From assembly GCF_914271545.1 (NCBI RefSeq), contig NZ_CAJZAH010000005.1:186001-250000 (forward strand): a stretch of DNA of 64,000 bases, written 5' to 3'. A model generated the notes under the pieces. It searched no databases and had not been told where the DNA came from. It saw only the letters and a list, made by a program, of their open reading frames with translations. How positions within the stretch are numbered: position 1 is the first letter of the stretch; each line of letters begins with the position of its first letter. Below, in pieces: positions 12,140 to 24,164 of this stretch. Made by a program: the position numbers and the translations under genes. The stretch comes from Cupriavidus respiraculi. GTDB lineage: Bacteria > Pseudomonadota > Gammaproteobacteria > Burkholderiales > Burkholderiaceae.

Positions 12140-12967
12140 TCAGTCGCCGCGCAGCAGCTCGTTCAGGCTGGTCTTGGCGCGGGTCTGCGCGTCGACCTTC
12201 TTGACGATCACGGCGCAGTACAGGCTGTACTTGCCATCCTTGGACGGCAGGTTGCCCGCCACCACCACCGAGCCCGCCGGCACGCGGCCGTAGTGGATCT
12301 CGCCGGTTTCGCGATCGTAGATCTTGGTCGACTGGCCCAGGTACACGCCCATCGAAATCACCGAGTTTTCCTCGATGATCACGCCTTCGACCACTTCCGA
12401 ACGCGCGCCGATGAAGCAGTTGTCCTCGATGATCACGGGATTGGCCTGCAGCGGCTCCAGCACGCCGCCGATGCCCACGCCGCCGGACAGGTGGACATTC
12501 TTGCCGATCTGCGCGCACGAGCCCACGGTCGCCCAGGTGTCGACCATGGTGCCTTCGTCCACATAGGCGCCGATATTGACGTAGGAGGGCATCAGCACCG
12601 CGTTCTTCGCGATGAACGAGCCGCGGCGGGCCACGGCGGGCGGCACCACGCGAAAGCCGCCCTTGGCGAAGTCGTCGGCGGTCCAGCCGGCGAACTTGGT
12701 CGGCACCTTGTCGTAGAACTGGGCGAAGCCGCCGGCGGCCATCGGCGCGTTGTCTTCCAGGCGGAAGGACAGCAGCACGGCCTTCTTGACCCACTGGTTG
12801 ACGACCCAGTCCTTGCCCTGCTTCTCGGCCACGCGCAGCGCGCCGGTGTCCAGCTGGGCGATCACATTGGCCACGCCTTCGCGGATATCGGCGGGGGCGG
12901 ACTTCGGCGACAGGCTGGCGCGGTCTTCCCAGGCCTGGTCGATGAGGGCTTGCAGTGCTTGCGTCAT
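12140..12967 (-). CDS. dapD: 2,3,4,5-tetrahydropyridine-2,6-dicarboxylate N-succinyltransferase
   Basis: Transfers succinyl from succinyl-CoA to tetrahydrodipicolinate, committing it to the succinylase branch of diaminopimelate synthesis. The 275 residues match E. coli DapD (274). The C-terminal half shows the left-handed beta-helix hexapeptide pattern ([34 protein letters not shown]). It is cytoplasmic and trimeric by family. Together with dapC and dapE the window encodes three of the steps of this branch. Confidence 0.95.
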   Translation of the reverse strand: MTQALQALIDQAWEDRASLSPKSAPADIREGVANVIAQLDTGALRVAEKQGKDWVVNQWVKKAVLLSFRLEDNAPMAAGGFAQFYDKVPTKFAGWTADDFAKGGFRVVPPAVARRGSFIAKNAVLMPSYVNIGAYVDEGTMVDTWATVGSCAQIGKNVHLSGGVGIGGVLEPLQANPVIIEDNCFIGARSEVVEGVIIEENSVISMGVYLGQSTKIYDRETGEIHYGRVPAGSVVVAGNLPSKDGKYSLYCAVIVKKVDAQTRAKTSLNELLRGD

Positions 12968-13033
12968 AGCGTTGTTTTCAGTGGTTGAGCGTTGTTCGGA
13001 TATGGCGGCCCGCGCAGCCGCGGGCGAGCCGGG

Positions 13034-14263
13034 TCAGGCGCCGCGGGCCTGCAGCGAGCGGCAGAAATCGACGATGCGGCGCGCGCCTTCGAGGCACTCC
13101 TCGGGCGTGGCGACCAGCGCCATGCGGACACGGTTCGCGCCCGGATTGACCCCGTCGGCCTCGCGGGCCAGATAGCTGCCGGGCAGCACGGTCACGTTCT
13201 GCTCGGCCAGCAGCCGTGCCGCAAATTCCGTATCGGTCAGGCCGGTGCGCGAGACGTCGGCCCACAGGTAGAAGCCGGCGTCCGGCAGCGCGACGTCCAG
13301 CACCTCGGCCAGCATGGGCGTGACCTCGGCGAACTTGCGCACATAGGCGGCGCGGTTCTCGCGCACGTGGTCCTCGTCGTTCCAGGCGGCCAGGCTGGCG
13401 GCCTGCACCGCCGGGTTCATCGCGCCGCCATGGTAGGTGCGATACAGCAGGAAGGCCTTGAGCAGCGCGGCGTCGCCCGCGACGAAGCCGGAGCGCAGGC
13501 CCGGCACGTTCGAGCGCTTGGACAGGCTCGAGAACATCACCAGCCGCTCGAAGCCGCGGCCCAGCTTGTGCGCGGCCTCCAGGGCGCCCAGCGGCGGGCG
13601 GCCCTCGTCGAAATAGATTTCGGAATAGCACTCGTCCGAGGCGATCACGAAGCCGTGGCGGTCGGACAGCGCGAACAGCTGCTTCCAGTCGTCCAGCGAC
13701 AGCACGGCGCCGGTCGGATTGCCGGGGGAGCAGACGTAGACCAGCTGCACGCGGGCCCACGCATCGTCGGCGATGCGGTCGAAGGCGGGGGCGAAATTGC
13801 GCGCCGGATCGCTGTTGGCGAAGACCGGCGTGGCGCCGGCCAGCAGGGCCGCGCCTTCGTAGATCTGGTAGAACGGATTGGGGCACAGCACCAGCGCGCC
13901 GGGGCGGGTGCCGTCGATCACGGTCTGCGCGAACGAGAACAGCGCCTCGCGCGAGCCGGTCACCGGCAGGACCTGCGCCATGTCGACGCGGGGCAGCCCG
14001 TAGCGCCGTTCCAGCCAGGCGGCGATGCCCTTGCGCAGGCTGTCGGCGCCGGCCGTTGTGGGATAATTCGCCAGCCCCGCGAGCGAGCCGGACAGCGCGG
14101 CCTTGATGAACTCGGGCGTCGGATGCTTGGGTTCGCCGATGCCGAAGCTGATCGGCGCCAGCGCCGCGTTCGGCGCGATGTCCGCGCACAGCGCCTTCAG
14201 TTTCTCGAAGGGGTAGGGCTGCAGCAGGTCCAGACGCGGGTTCAGATTCGGGCGCGGATTCAC
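13034..14263 (-). CDS. dapC: Succinyldiaminopimelate aminotransferase
   Basis: PLP-dependent class I/II aminotransferase that converts N-succinyl-2-amino-6-ketopimelate to N-succinyl-LL-diaminopimelate. The 409-residue protein has the PLP Lys249 in FSSLSKRSNVPG, the Asn/Asp/Tyr ring contacts NPTGAV and SDECYSEIYF, and the terminal arginine in NRVRMALVA. The start is GTG at 14261-14263 with no clear ribosome-binding site. It reads away from the EamA transporter and heads the minus-strand dap cluster, 66 bp before dapD. Confidence 0.9.
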   Translation of the reverse strand: MNPRPNLNPRLDLLQPYPFEKLKALCADIAPNAALAPISFGIGEPKHPTPEFIKAALSGSLAGLANYPTTAGADSLRKGIAAWLERRYGLPRVDMAQVLPVTGSREALFSFAQTVIDGTRPGALVLCPNPFYQIYEGAALLAGATPVFANSDPARNFAPAFDRIADDAWARVQLVYVCSPGNPTGAVLSLDDWKQLFALSDRHGFVIASDECYSEIYFDEGRPPLGALEAAHKLGRGFERLVMFSSLSKRSNVPGLRSGFVAGDAALLKAFLLYRTYHGGAMNPAVQAASLAAWNDEDHVRENRAAYVRKFAEVTPMLAEVLDVALPDAGFYLWADVSRTGLTDTEFAARLLAEQNVTVLPGSYLAREADGVNPGANRVRMALVATPEECLEGARRIVDFCRSLQARGA

Positions 14264-14395
14264 TTGAGTTCGAAGGCCGGTTGAAACGCAGCATTATAGA
14301 GGAAGGGCGCATGGCGCCGGCCGCGCGCAGGGCCGCGCGCGAGACCATGCCCCGATCCCCATCCTTCGCCTCCCGCCGAGGCACTCCGGAGTTCC

Positions 14396-15379
14396 ATGAA
14401 TCACGAGCAAGGCAGCACGCCGGCGACCGCGCCGCGTGCCCACGATCCCCATTCCATCAAGTCCTCGCTGTCGATCCTGATCGGCGCCTCGGTATGGGGC
14501 ATCGCCTGGTTTCCGTATCGGCTGCTGGCCGGCTGGGGCCTGGGCGGCATGACCGCCGCCGCCGTGGTGAGCTCGCTCGCCGCGCTGCTGGCCCTGCTGG
14601 CGCTGCGCCGGCATCTGCCCACGTTCCGCTGGTCCTGGCTGTTCGTGGCGATCGGGCTGGCGGCGGGCGTGACCAACGTCGGCTTCGTCTGGGGCAGCGT
14701 CAATGGCCATGTCATGCGCGTGCTGCTGCTGTTCTACCTGACCCCGGTCTGGACCGCCGTGTTCGCGCGGCTGTTCCTGGGCGAGCGGCTGTCCGCGCCG
14801 GGCCTGCTGCTGGTCGCGCTGGCGCTGTTCGGCGCGGGCCTGATGCTGTGGACGCCGGAGGTCGGCGTGCCGGTGCCGGCCAATGCGGCCGAATGGGCAG
14901 GACTGGTGGCGGGCATGGCGTTCGCGGCCAACAACGTGCTGTCGCTGCGCGCCGCCCAGCGCTTTCCGGACATGGACGGCCGGCTGCGCACGGTGGTGGT
15001 CTTCCTGGGCGGCGCCTCGGTTGGCGTGCCCTGCGCGCTGTGGCTCGAGGGCGGCGCGGTGGCCCTTGCGCCCCAGGCCACCGTGGCCGCGCCCCTGCTG
15101 GCCGTGGGCCTCGCGGCGACGCTGGTGGTGGGCAATGCCGTGGTGCAATACGGCCTGCAGCGGCTGCCGGCCAACCGCGTCTCCCTGCTGATGCTGTTCG
15201 AGATCGTGGTGGCCGCGGTGTCGTCCTGGTGGCTCGCCACCGAGACCCTGAGCTGGAAGGAGGGCGCCGGGGGTCTCTGCATCATCCTCGCCGGCGCCTT
15301 GTCGGGCCTGGTGCACCGCCCGCGGCGTGCGCCGCAGGCCGCATCCCAGCCGCCGGACCGGGGCCTGATGCCGCAATAG
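14396..15379 (+). CDS. EamA-family (DMT) transporter
   Basis: Inner-membrane drug/metabolite transporter superfamily protein with two EamA repeats and about ten membrane helices over 327 residues. The N-terminal 20 residues are hydrophilic, then SSLSILIGASVWGIAWFPYR opens the first helix. The end of each repeat shows the usual glycine/proline pattern (FYLTPVWTAVFARLFLGE; LMLFEIVVAAVSSWWLATE). The substrate cannot be told from sequence. The gene is divergent from dapC and 220 bp ahead of smc. Confidence 0.82.
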   Translation: MNHEQGSTPATAPRAHDPHSIKSSLSILIGASVWGIAWFPYRLLAGWGLGGMTAAAVVSSLAALLALLALRRHLPTFRWSWLFVAIGLAAGVTNVGFVWGSVNGHVMRVLLLFYLTPVWTAVFARLFLGERLSAPGLLLVALALFGAGLMLWTPEVGVPVPANAAEWAGLVAGMAFAANNVLSLRAAQRFPDMDGRLRTVVVFLGGASVGVPCALWLEGGAVALAPQATVAAPLLAVGLAATLVVGNAVVQYGLQRLPANRVSLLMLFEIVVAAVSSWWLATETLSWKEGAGGLCIILAGALSGLVHRPRRAPQAASQPPDRGLMPQ

Positions 15380-15471
15380 CGCCCGTCCGGCGAGCCCGCC
15401 GCGGCGCGCGTTGCAGTGCGGCAGAACACCCCCGCGGGCGCCCGGAAAGCGGCGGGAACGCGGGTCACCGA

Positions 15472-15480
15472 TGGTATGAT
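15472..15480 (+). promoter_or_regulatory. Candidate extended -10 promoter for smc
   Basis: TGGTATGAT has the extended -10 form TGnTATGAT, 120 bp before the smc start. No good -35 is present, as expected for extended -10 promoters. It is the most AT-rich stretch of this gap. Confidence 0.4.
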
Positions 15481-15599
15481 TAGCGCCAACTTTCGGGCAC
15501 AGGCGCGCCCGGGGTGAGGCGTCATCGGCACGCCGCGCCCCCGGTTGCCGCGCAGCCCGGTCCCTGAACGCTGCAATAGCCGATACCTCCAGACCAACC

Positions 15600-18500
15600 G
15601 TGCGACTGTCCTCGATCAAGCTGGCGGGCTTCAAGTCCTTCGTCGATCCCACCAATTTTCAAGTGCCGGGCCAACTGGTCGGCATCGTCGGTCCCAACGG
15701 CTGCGGCAAGTCCAACATCATCGACGCGGTGCGCTGGGTGCTCGGCGAGTCGCGCGCCTCCGAGCTGCGCGGCGAGTCGATGCAGGATGTGATCTTCAAT
15801 GGTTCCACCGCCCGCAAGCCGGCCGGCCGCGCCAGCGTCGAGCTGGTGTTCGACAACGCCGAAGGCCGCGCCGCCGGCCAGTGGAGCCAGTACGCCGAGG
15901 TCGCGGTCAAGCGCGTGCTCACGCGCGACGGCACCTCTTCCTACTACATCAACAACCAGCCGGTGCGCCGCCGCGATATCCAGGACATCTTCCTGGGCAC
16001 CGGCCTCGGCCCCCGCGCCTACGCCATCATCGGCCAGGGCATGATCTCGCGCATCATCGAGGCCAAGCCCGACGACATGCGGATCTTCCTGGAGGAAGCG
16101 GCCGGCGTCTCCAAGTACAAGGAGCGGCGCCGCGAGACCGAGAACCGCCTGTCCGACACGCGCGAGAACCTGACCCGGGTCGAGGACATCCTGCGCGAGC
16201 TCGGCAGCAACCTCGAAAAGCTCGAAGGCCAGGCCGAGGTTGCCCAGCGCTTCAAGGCGCTGCAGGCCGACGGCGAGGAGAAGCAGCACCTGCTGTGGCT
16301 GCTGCGCAAGCGCGAGGCCCAGGCCGAGCAGGAGCGCAACCAGCGGGCCATCGAGCAGGCCCAGATCGACCTCGAAGCGCAGATGGCGCAGCTGCGCCAC
16401 GTCGAGGCCGAACTGGAAACCATGCGCGCGGCGCACTATGCCGCCTCCGACGGCATGCATGCCGCGCAGGGCGCGCTTTACGAGGCCAATGCCGAAGTGA
16501 GCAAGCTCGAGGCGGAGATCCGCTTCGTGGTCGAGTCGCGCAACCGCGCGCAGGCCCAGATCGCCGCGCTGACGGCCCAGCGCGAGCAGTGGCAGGGCAA
16601 GGCCGAGCAGGCCAACGACGACCTGGCGCGCGCCGAGGAAGAGCTGGCGGTGGCCGAGGGGCGCACCGTCGAGGCGCAGGACGCGGTGGCGCAGAAGTCG
16701 GACGAGCTGCCCACGCTGGAAGGCCAGTGGCGCGACGCGCAGGCGCTCGCCAACGAACAGCGCGCGGGCATCATGCAGGCCGAGCAGCAACTCAAGCTGG
16801 AAGCGGCGCAGCAGCGCAGCGCCGACCAGAACCTGCAGCAGCTGGAGCAGCGCCGCGAGCGCCTGTCGCTGGAGCAGAAGGGCCTGGACCGCCCCGACGA
16901 AACGCGGCTGGAGGCGTTGCGCGCCGAACTGGCCGAGCACGAGGCCAGCCTGGAAGAGGCGCAGGCCCTGCTGGCCGACGCCGAAGACAATCTGCCGCGC
17001 CTGGATGCCGAGCGCCGCGCCGCGCAGGAGCGCGTGCAGAGCGAGGCGGCCGCCATCGCGGCGCTGGAAGCGCGCCTGGCCGCGCTGCGCCAGCTGCAGG
17101 AGAACGTGCAGAGCCAGGGCAAGGTGCAGCCGTGGCTGGCCCGGCACGAACTGGCCGAGCTGCCGCGCCTGTGGAAGAAGGTGCATATCGAGCCGGGCTG
17201 GGAAAGCGCGCTCGAAGCGGTGCTGCGCGAAAAGCTGGCGGCGCTCGAAGTCTCGAACCTGGACTGGGTCAAGTCCCTGCTGGCCGATGCCCCGCCCGCC
17301 AAGCTGGCCTTCTATACGCCGCCGTCGGCGGCGCGCCCGCTGGAGACACCGGCCGGCCTGCGCCCGCTGATGTCGCTGGTGCAGATCACCGAGCCGGGCA
17401 TCCGCGCGGTGATGCAGGAATGGCTGCGCGATGTCTACACGGCCACCGACATGGAGAGCGCGCTGGCCGCGCGCGCCACGCTGCCCGAGGGCGCGTGCTT
17501 CGTCGTGGCCGAGGGCCATCTGGTGGACCGCGCCTCGGTGCACCTGTATGCCGCCGACTCCGAACAGGCCGGCATGCTGGCCCGCGAGCAGGAGATCGAG
17601 AACCTGCAGAAGCAGGCGCGCGCCCAATTGCTGCTGGCGGACGAGGCCAAGTCCCAGGCCGTGCGCGCCGAGACCGCCTACACCCACGCGAGCGCGGTGC
17701 TGATCGATGCCCGCGCGCGCGCCGAGCAGTCCACGCGCCGCGTGCATGCGCTGCAGATGGACGTGCTCAAGCTGTCGCAGGCGATGGAGCGCTACAACGC
17801 CCGCAGCGACCAGATCCGCGAGGAACTGGACGAGATCGGCGCGCAGATCGACGAGCAGCGCGCCATCCGCGCCGAATCGGAGGCCAGCTTCGAGCAGCAC
17901 GATGCCGCGCTGGCCGACATGCAGGCCGCGCACGAGGAACAGCAGATCGCGTACGAGGCGCTGGACGCGAAGCTGACCGCCGCGCGCCACCAGCTGCGCG
18001 ACCTCGAACGCGCGGCACAGGAGGCGCTGTTCGCCGAGCGCAACCTCGTCAACCGCATCGACGAGCTGCGCCGCAATATCCAGGTGTCGGCGGACCAGTC
18101 CGAGCGCATCGCCGAATCGCTGGAAAACGCCCGCGCCGAACTCGAGACCATCAACGAGCAGACCGCGCACACCGGCCTGCAGGAAGCGCTGGAGCGCCGC
18201 GCCGAGAAGGAGGAGAAGCTCGGGGCCGCGCGGATCGAGCTCGACGCGCTGTCGGCCGAGCTGCGCAAGTTCGACGAGCAGCGCCTGGCCGCCGAGCGCA
18301 GCCTGCAGCCGCTGCGCGACCGCATCACCGAATTCCAGCTCAAGGAGCAGGCCGGACGCCTGGCGCAGGAGCAGTTCGCCGAGCAGCTGGCCGCGGCCGA
18401 GGTGGACGAGGCCGCGCTCGCGCACAAGCTCACGCCGGACCTCAAGCCCTCGTACCTGCAGGGCGAAGTCACGCGGCTGAACAACGCCATCAACGCGCTG

Positions 18501-19115
18501 GGCCCGGTGAACATGGCGGCGCTCGAGGAACTGGCGGCGGCGCGCGAGCGCAAGACCTTCCTCGACGCGCAGTCGGCCGACCTGAACGACGCCATCACCA
18601 CGCTGGAAGACGCGATCCACAAGATCGACCAGGAAACCCGCGCGCTGCTGCAGGGCACGTTCGACCAGGTCAACCACCACTTCGGCGAGCTGTTCCCGCT
18701 GCTGTTCGGCGGCGGCCAGGCCCGCCTGATCATGACCGGCGAGGAAATCCTCGACGCCGGCGTGCAGGTGATGGCGCAGCCTCCGGGCAAGAAAAACTCC
18801 ACCATCCACCTGCTGTCCGGTGGCGAGAAGGCGCTGACCGCGATCGCGCTGGTGTTCGCCATGTTCCAGCTCAACCCGGCGCCGTTCTGCCTGCTCGACG
18901 AGGTCGACGCGCCGCTGGACGACGCCAATACGGAGCGCTACGCCAACATGGTGGCCCGCATGTCCGACAAGACGCAGTTCGTCTTTATCTCGCACAACAA
19001 GATTGCAATGGAAATGGCGCACCAGCTGATCGGGGTGACGATGCAGGAGCAGGGGGTGTCCCGCATCGTGGCGGTGGACATGGACGCCGCGGTGTCGATG
19101 GCGGAGGCGGCATGA
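15600..19115 (+). CDS. smc: Chromosome segregation protein SMC
   Basis: ATP-driven chromosome-organising protein that works as a dimer with ScpA/ScpB. The 1171-residue layout is complete. It has an N-terminal Walker A GPNGCGKSN (31-39) and long coiled coils (about 170-510 and 660-1010). A hinge domain lies between, near residues 515-650, then a C-terminal head with signature LSGGEKALT (about 1072-1080) and Walker B FCLLDEVDAP (Asp1100, Glu1101). The start is GTG at 15600, fixed by MRLSSIKLAGFKSF, the universal SMC N-terminus. zipA follows after 37 bp. Confidence 0.96.
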   Translation: MRLSSIKLAGFKSFVDPTNFQVPGQLVGIVGPNGCGKSNIIDAVRWVLGESRASELRGESMQDVIFNGSTARKPAGRASVELVFDNAEGRAAGQWSQYAEVAVKRVLTRDGTSSYYINNQPVRRRDIQDIFLGTGLGPRAYAIIGQGMISRIIEAKPDDMRIFLEEAAGVSKYKERRRETENRLSDTRENLTRVEDILRELGSNLEKLEGQAEVAQRFKALQADGEEKQHLLWLLRKREAQAEQERNQRAIEQAQIDLEAQMAQLRHVEAELETMRAAHYAASDGMHAAQGALYEANAEVSKLEAEIRFVVESRNRAQAQIAALTAQREQWQGKAEQANDDLARAEEELAVAEGRTVEAQDAVAQKSDELPTLEGQWRDAQALANEQRAGIMQAEQQLKLEAAQQRSADQNLQQLEQRRERLSLEQKGLDRPDETRLEALRAELAEHEASLEEAQALLADAEDNLPRLDAERRAAQERVQSEAAAIAALEARLAALRQLQENVQSQGKVQPWLARHELAELPRLWKKVHIEPGWESALEAVLREKLAALEVSNLDWVKSLLADAPPAKLAFYTPPSAARPLETPAGLRPLMSLVQITEPGIRAVMQEWLRDVYTATDMESALAARATLPEGACFVVAEGHLVDRASVHLYAADSEQAGMLAREQEIENLQKQARAQLLLADEAKSQAVRAETAYTHASAVLIDARARAEQSTRRVHALQMDVLKLSQAMERYNARSDQIREELDEIGAQIDEQRAIRAESEASFEQHDAALADMQAAHEEQQIAYEALDAKLTAARHQLRDLERAAQEALFAERNLVNRIDELRRNIQVSADQSERIAESLENARAELETINEQTAHTGLQEALERRAEKEEKLGAARIELDALSAELRKFDEQRLAAERSLQPLRDRITEFQLKEQAGRLAQEQFAEQLAAAEVDEAALAHKLTPDLKPSYLQGEVTRLNNAINALGPVNMAALEELAAARERKTFLDAQSADLNDAITTLEDAIHKIDQETRALLQGTFDQVNHHFGELFPLLFGGGQARLIMTGEEILDAGVQVMAQPPGKKNSTIHLLSGGEKALTAIALVFAMFQLNPAPFCLLDEVDAPLDDANTERYANMVARMSDKTQFVFISHNKIAMEMAHQLIGVTMQEQGVSRIVAVDMDAAVSMAEAA

Positions 19116-19152
19116 AGGCATACCAGATCCAGTGGACGGAGGCGAACGCGTG

Positions 19153-22651
<3,499 letters not shown>

Positions 22652-22805
22652 GGCCATCCCGCGATGCCGCGGATCGCGCGCCGGGACAACCGTGCCGCGA
22701 TTCGCGCAGGTGACTCGCCTGCGATGGTTCCTGCCCGAATTGGATAGCACGATAGCGCGGCACCGTTAGGCTGCGCTGGTCCTCAATTCCGAGAAGGAGA
22801 CCGAG

Positions 22806-23417
22806 ATGTCAGCTGGTGCAATCACGACGACGCATGCCGCGACCCGATGGGTATCGCGCGGCATGGTGGCAAAGGACTGGGCGGAGCTGTCCGCCGTGAT
22901 GGACGCGTTCGCCAAGGGCGCGCAATGCGACCCGGGCAGCTTCCGGGTCGAGACCGTGGCCTTCCGGGGCAACGTCTACACGATCGAATACCTTCCGGCC
23001 AGCAAGACGGACGACGTGGCATCGGGGCAGGCAGGCGCCTCGCCGCGCGAACTCGCCACCGCTTCGGGCGGACCTCACCCCGCCGTGCGCGTTGGCGCCA
23101 GAACGGCTTGTCCTTTCTCGTGCGAACCCGCGCGCGACGTCTGGACGCGATTCATCGGCACGCTGTCGCGGCTGCTTGGGCGCGTCACCGGCCGCTTCGA
23201 CGCGGCGCGGCGCGAGGCGATCGGCTACGAGGGCCTGTTCGAGTCGTGCGAACGCGGGCTCGAGCGCTACGTCCGGCTGAAGCTGAGCGGATGGGTGGCG
23301 ATGCGCAGGCCGGTGGACGATATCGAGGCGGTGTTTTCCGACCGCGGTGTCAGGGACGCGCGGTGCCCAACCCGCCGCCCAATCCGCCGCGGGCCGCCGA
23401 CGGCGGCATTGCGCTGA
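22806..23417 (+). CDS. Hypothetical protein between ligA and def
   Basis: Unrecognised 203-residue reading frame with a strong ribosome-binding site (AAGGAGA, 22794-22800). Residues 1-65 look like a small folded unit ([20 protein letters not shown] ... [13 protein letters not shown]). A less ordered middle leads to a helical segment near 110-175 ([20 protein letters not shown]). The last 25 residues are Arg/Pro-rich and low in complexity, and could result from a frameshift near 23350. There is no membrane segment or signal. The good start signal and single-gene context make it probably real, but its function is unknown. Confidence 0.5.
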   Translation: MSAGAITTTHAATRWVSRGMVAKDWAELSAVMDAFAKGAQCDPGSFRVETVAFRGNVYTIEYLPASKTDDVASGQAGASPRELATASGGPHPAVRVGARTACPFSCEPARDVWTRFIGTLSRLLGRVTGRFDAARREAIGYEGLFESCERGLERYVRLKLSGWVAMRRPVDDIEAVFSDRGVRDARCPTRRPIRRGPPTAALR

Positions 23418-23460
23418 CCACCGAAGGACCGCGGCGCGCGGCCCCCGAGGATGGCTTCGC

Positions 23461-23466
23461 TATAAT
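23461..23466 (+). promoter_or_regulatory. Candidate -10 element upstream of def
   Basis: A perfect TATAAT lies 58 bp before the def start in otherwise very GC-rich sequence. No convincing -35 is found at 16-18 bp. Confidence 0.4.
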
Positions 23467-23523
23467 CGGCCGAGGTATCCCGGCCGGACCAGACTGGTGC
23501 GGGACCGTCACGAGGAAAGCCAG

Positions 23524-24057
23524 ATGATCCGCGACATCCTGAAAATGGGCGACCCCCGGCTGCTGCAACCCGCCCGCCCGGTCACGCGCTTCAATACGCC
23601 CGAACTGCGCAATCTGATCGACGACATGTTCGACACCATGGACCACGCCAATGGCGCCGGCCTGGCCGCGCCCCAGATCGGCGTGGACCTGCAGGTGGTG
23701 ATCTTCGGCTTCGACCGCAACCCGCGCTACCCCGACGCGCCCACCGTGCCCAAGACGGTGCTGATCAATCCCGAACTGACGCCGCTGTCCGACGAGATGG
23801 AGGACGGATGGGAAGGGTGCTTGTCGGTGCCGGGGCTGCGTGGCGTGGTGCCGCGCCACACCAGCCTGCGGTACTCGGGCTTCGATCTGATGGGCAACCG
23901 CATCGAGCGTGTTGCCGATGGCTTCCACGCCCGCGTGGTCCAGCACGAATGCGACCATTTGCAGGGCATCCTCTATCCGATGCGCGTGCGCGACTTTTCG
24001 CGGTTCGGCTTTACCGAGGTGCTGTTCCCCGAAATGGCGGGGCAGGGCGACGACTAG
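23524..24057 (+). CDS. def: Peptide deformylase
   Basis: Metalloenzyme that removes the formyl group from new N-terminal methionines. The 177 residues hold all three family motifs: [10 protein letters not shown] (44-53), EGCLSVPG with metal ligand Cys99, and QHECDHLQG with His141, Glu142 and His145. The ATG at 23524 follows AGGAAA, and the longer open frame upstream is non-coding. It stands alone, without fmt, and ends at a bidirectional terminator shared with rluB. The methionine aminopeptidase gene map, which acts next on the same substrates, lies 5 kb away. Confidence 0.95.
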   Translation: MIRDILKMGDPRLLQPARPVTRFNTPELRNLIDDMFDTMDHANGAGLAAPQIGVDLQVVIFGFDRNPRYPDAPTVPKTVLINPELTPLSDEMEDGWEGCLSVPGLRGVVPRHTSLRYSGFDLMGNRIERVADGFHARVVQHECDHLQGILYPMRVRDFSRFGFTEVLFPEMAGQGDD

Positions 24058-24106
24058 CGGCTGTTTGCCGCCCGCCGGTCCGCATGGCTTGCGGGCGTCC
24101 GGGCAA

Positions 24107-24137
24107 AAAAAGCGGCGGATCATGTCCGCCGCTTTTT
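24107..24137. terminator. Bidirectional terminator between def and rluB
   Basis: A perfect 13-bp stem (AAAAAGCGGCGGA, 24107-24119, with 24125-24137) and a 5-nt TCATG loop, flanked by an A-run on the left and a T-run on the right. It can therefore terminate both convergent genes. Confidence 0.88.
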
Positions 24138-24164
24138 GTTTGCGCATCTCCGATCAGAACGCGA

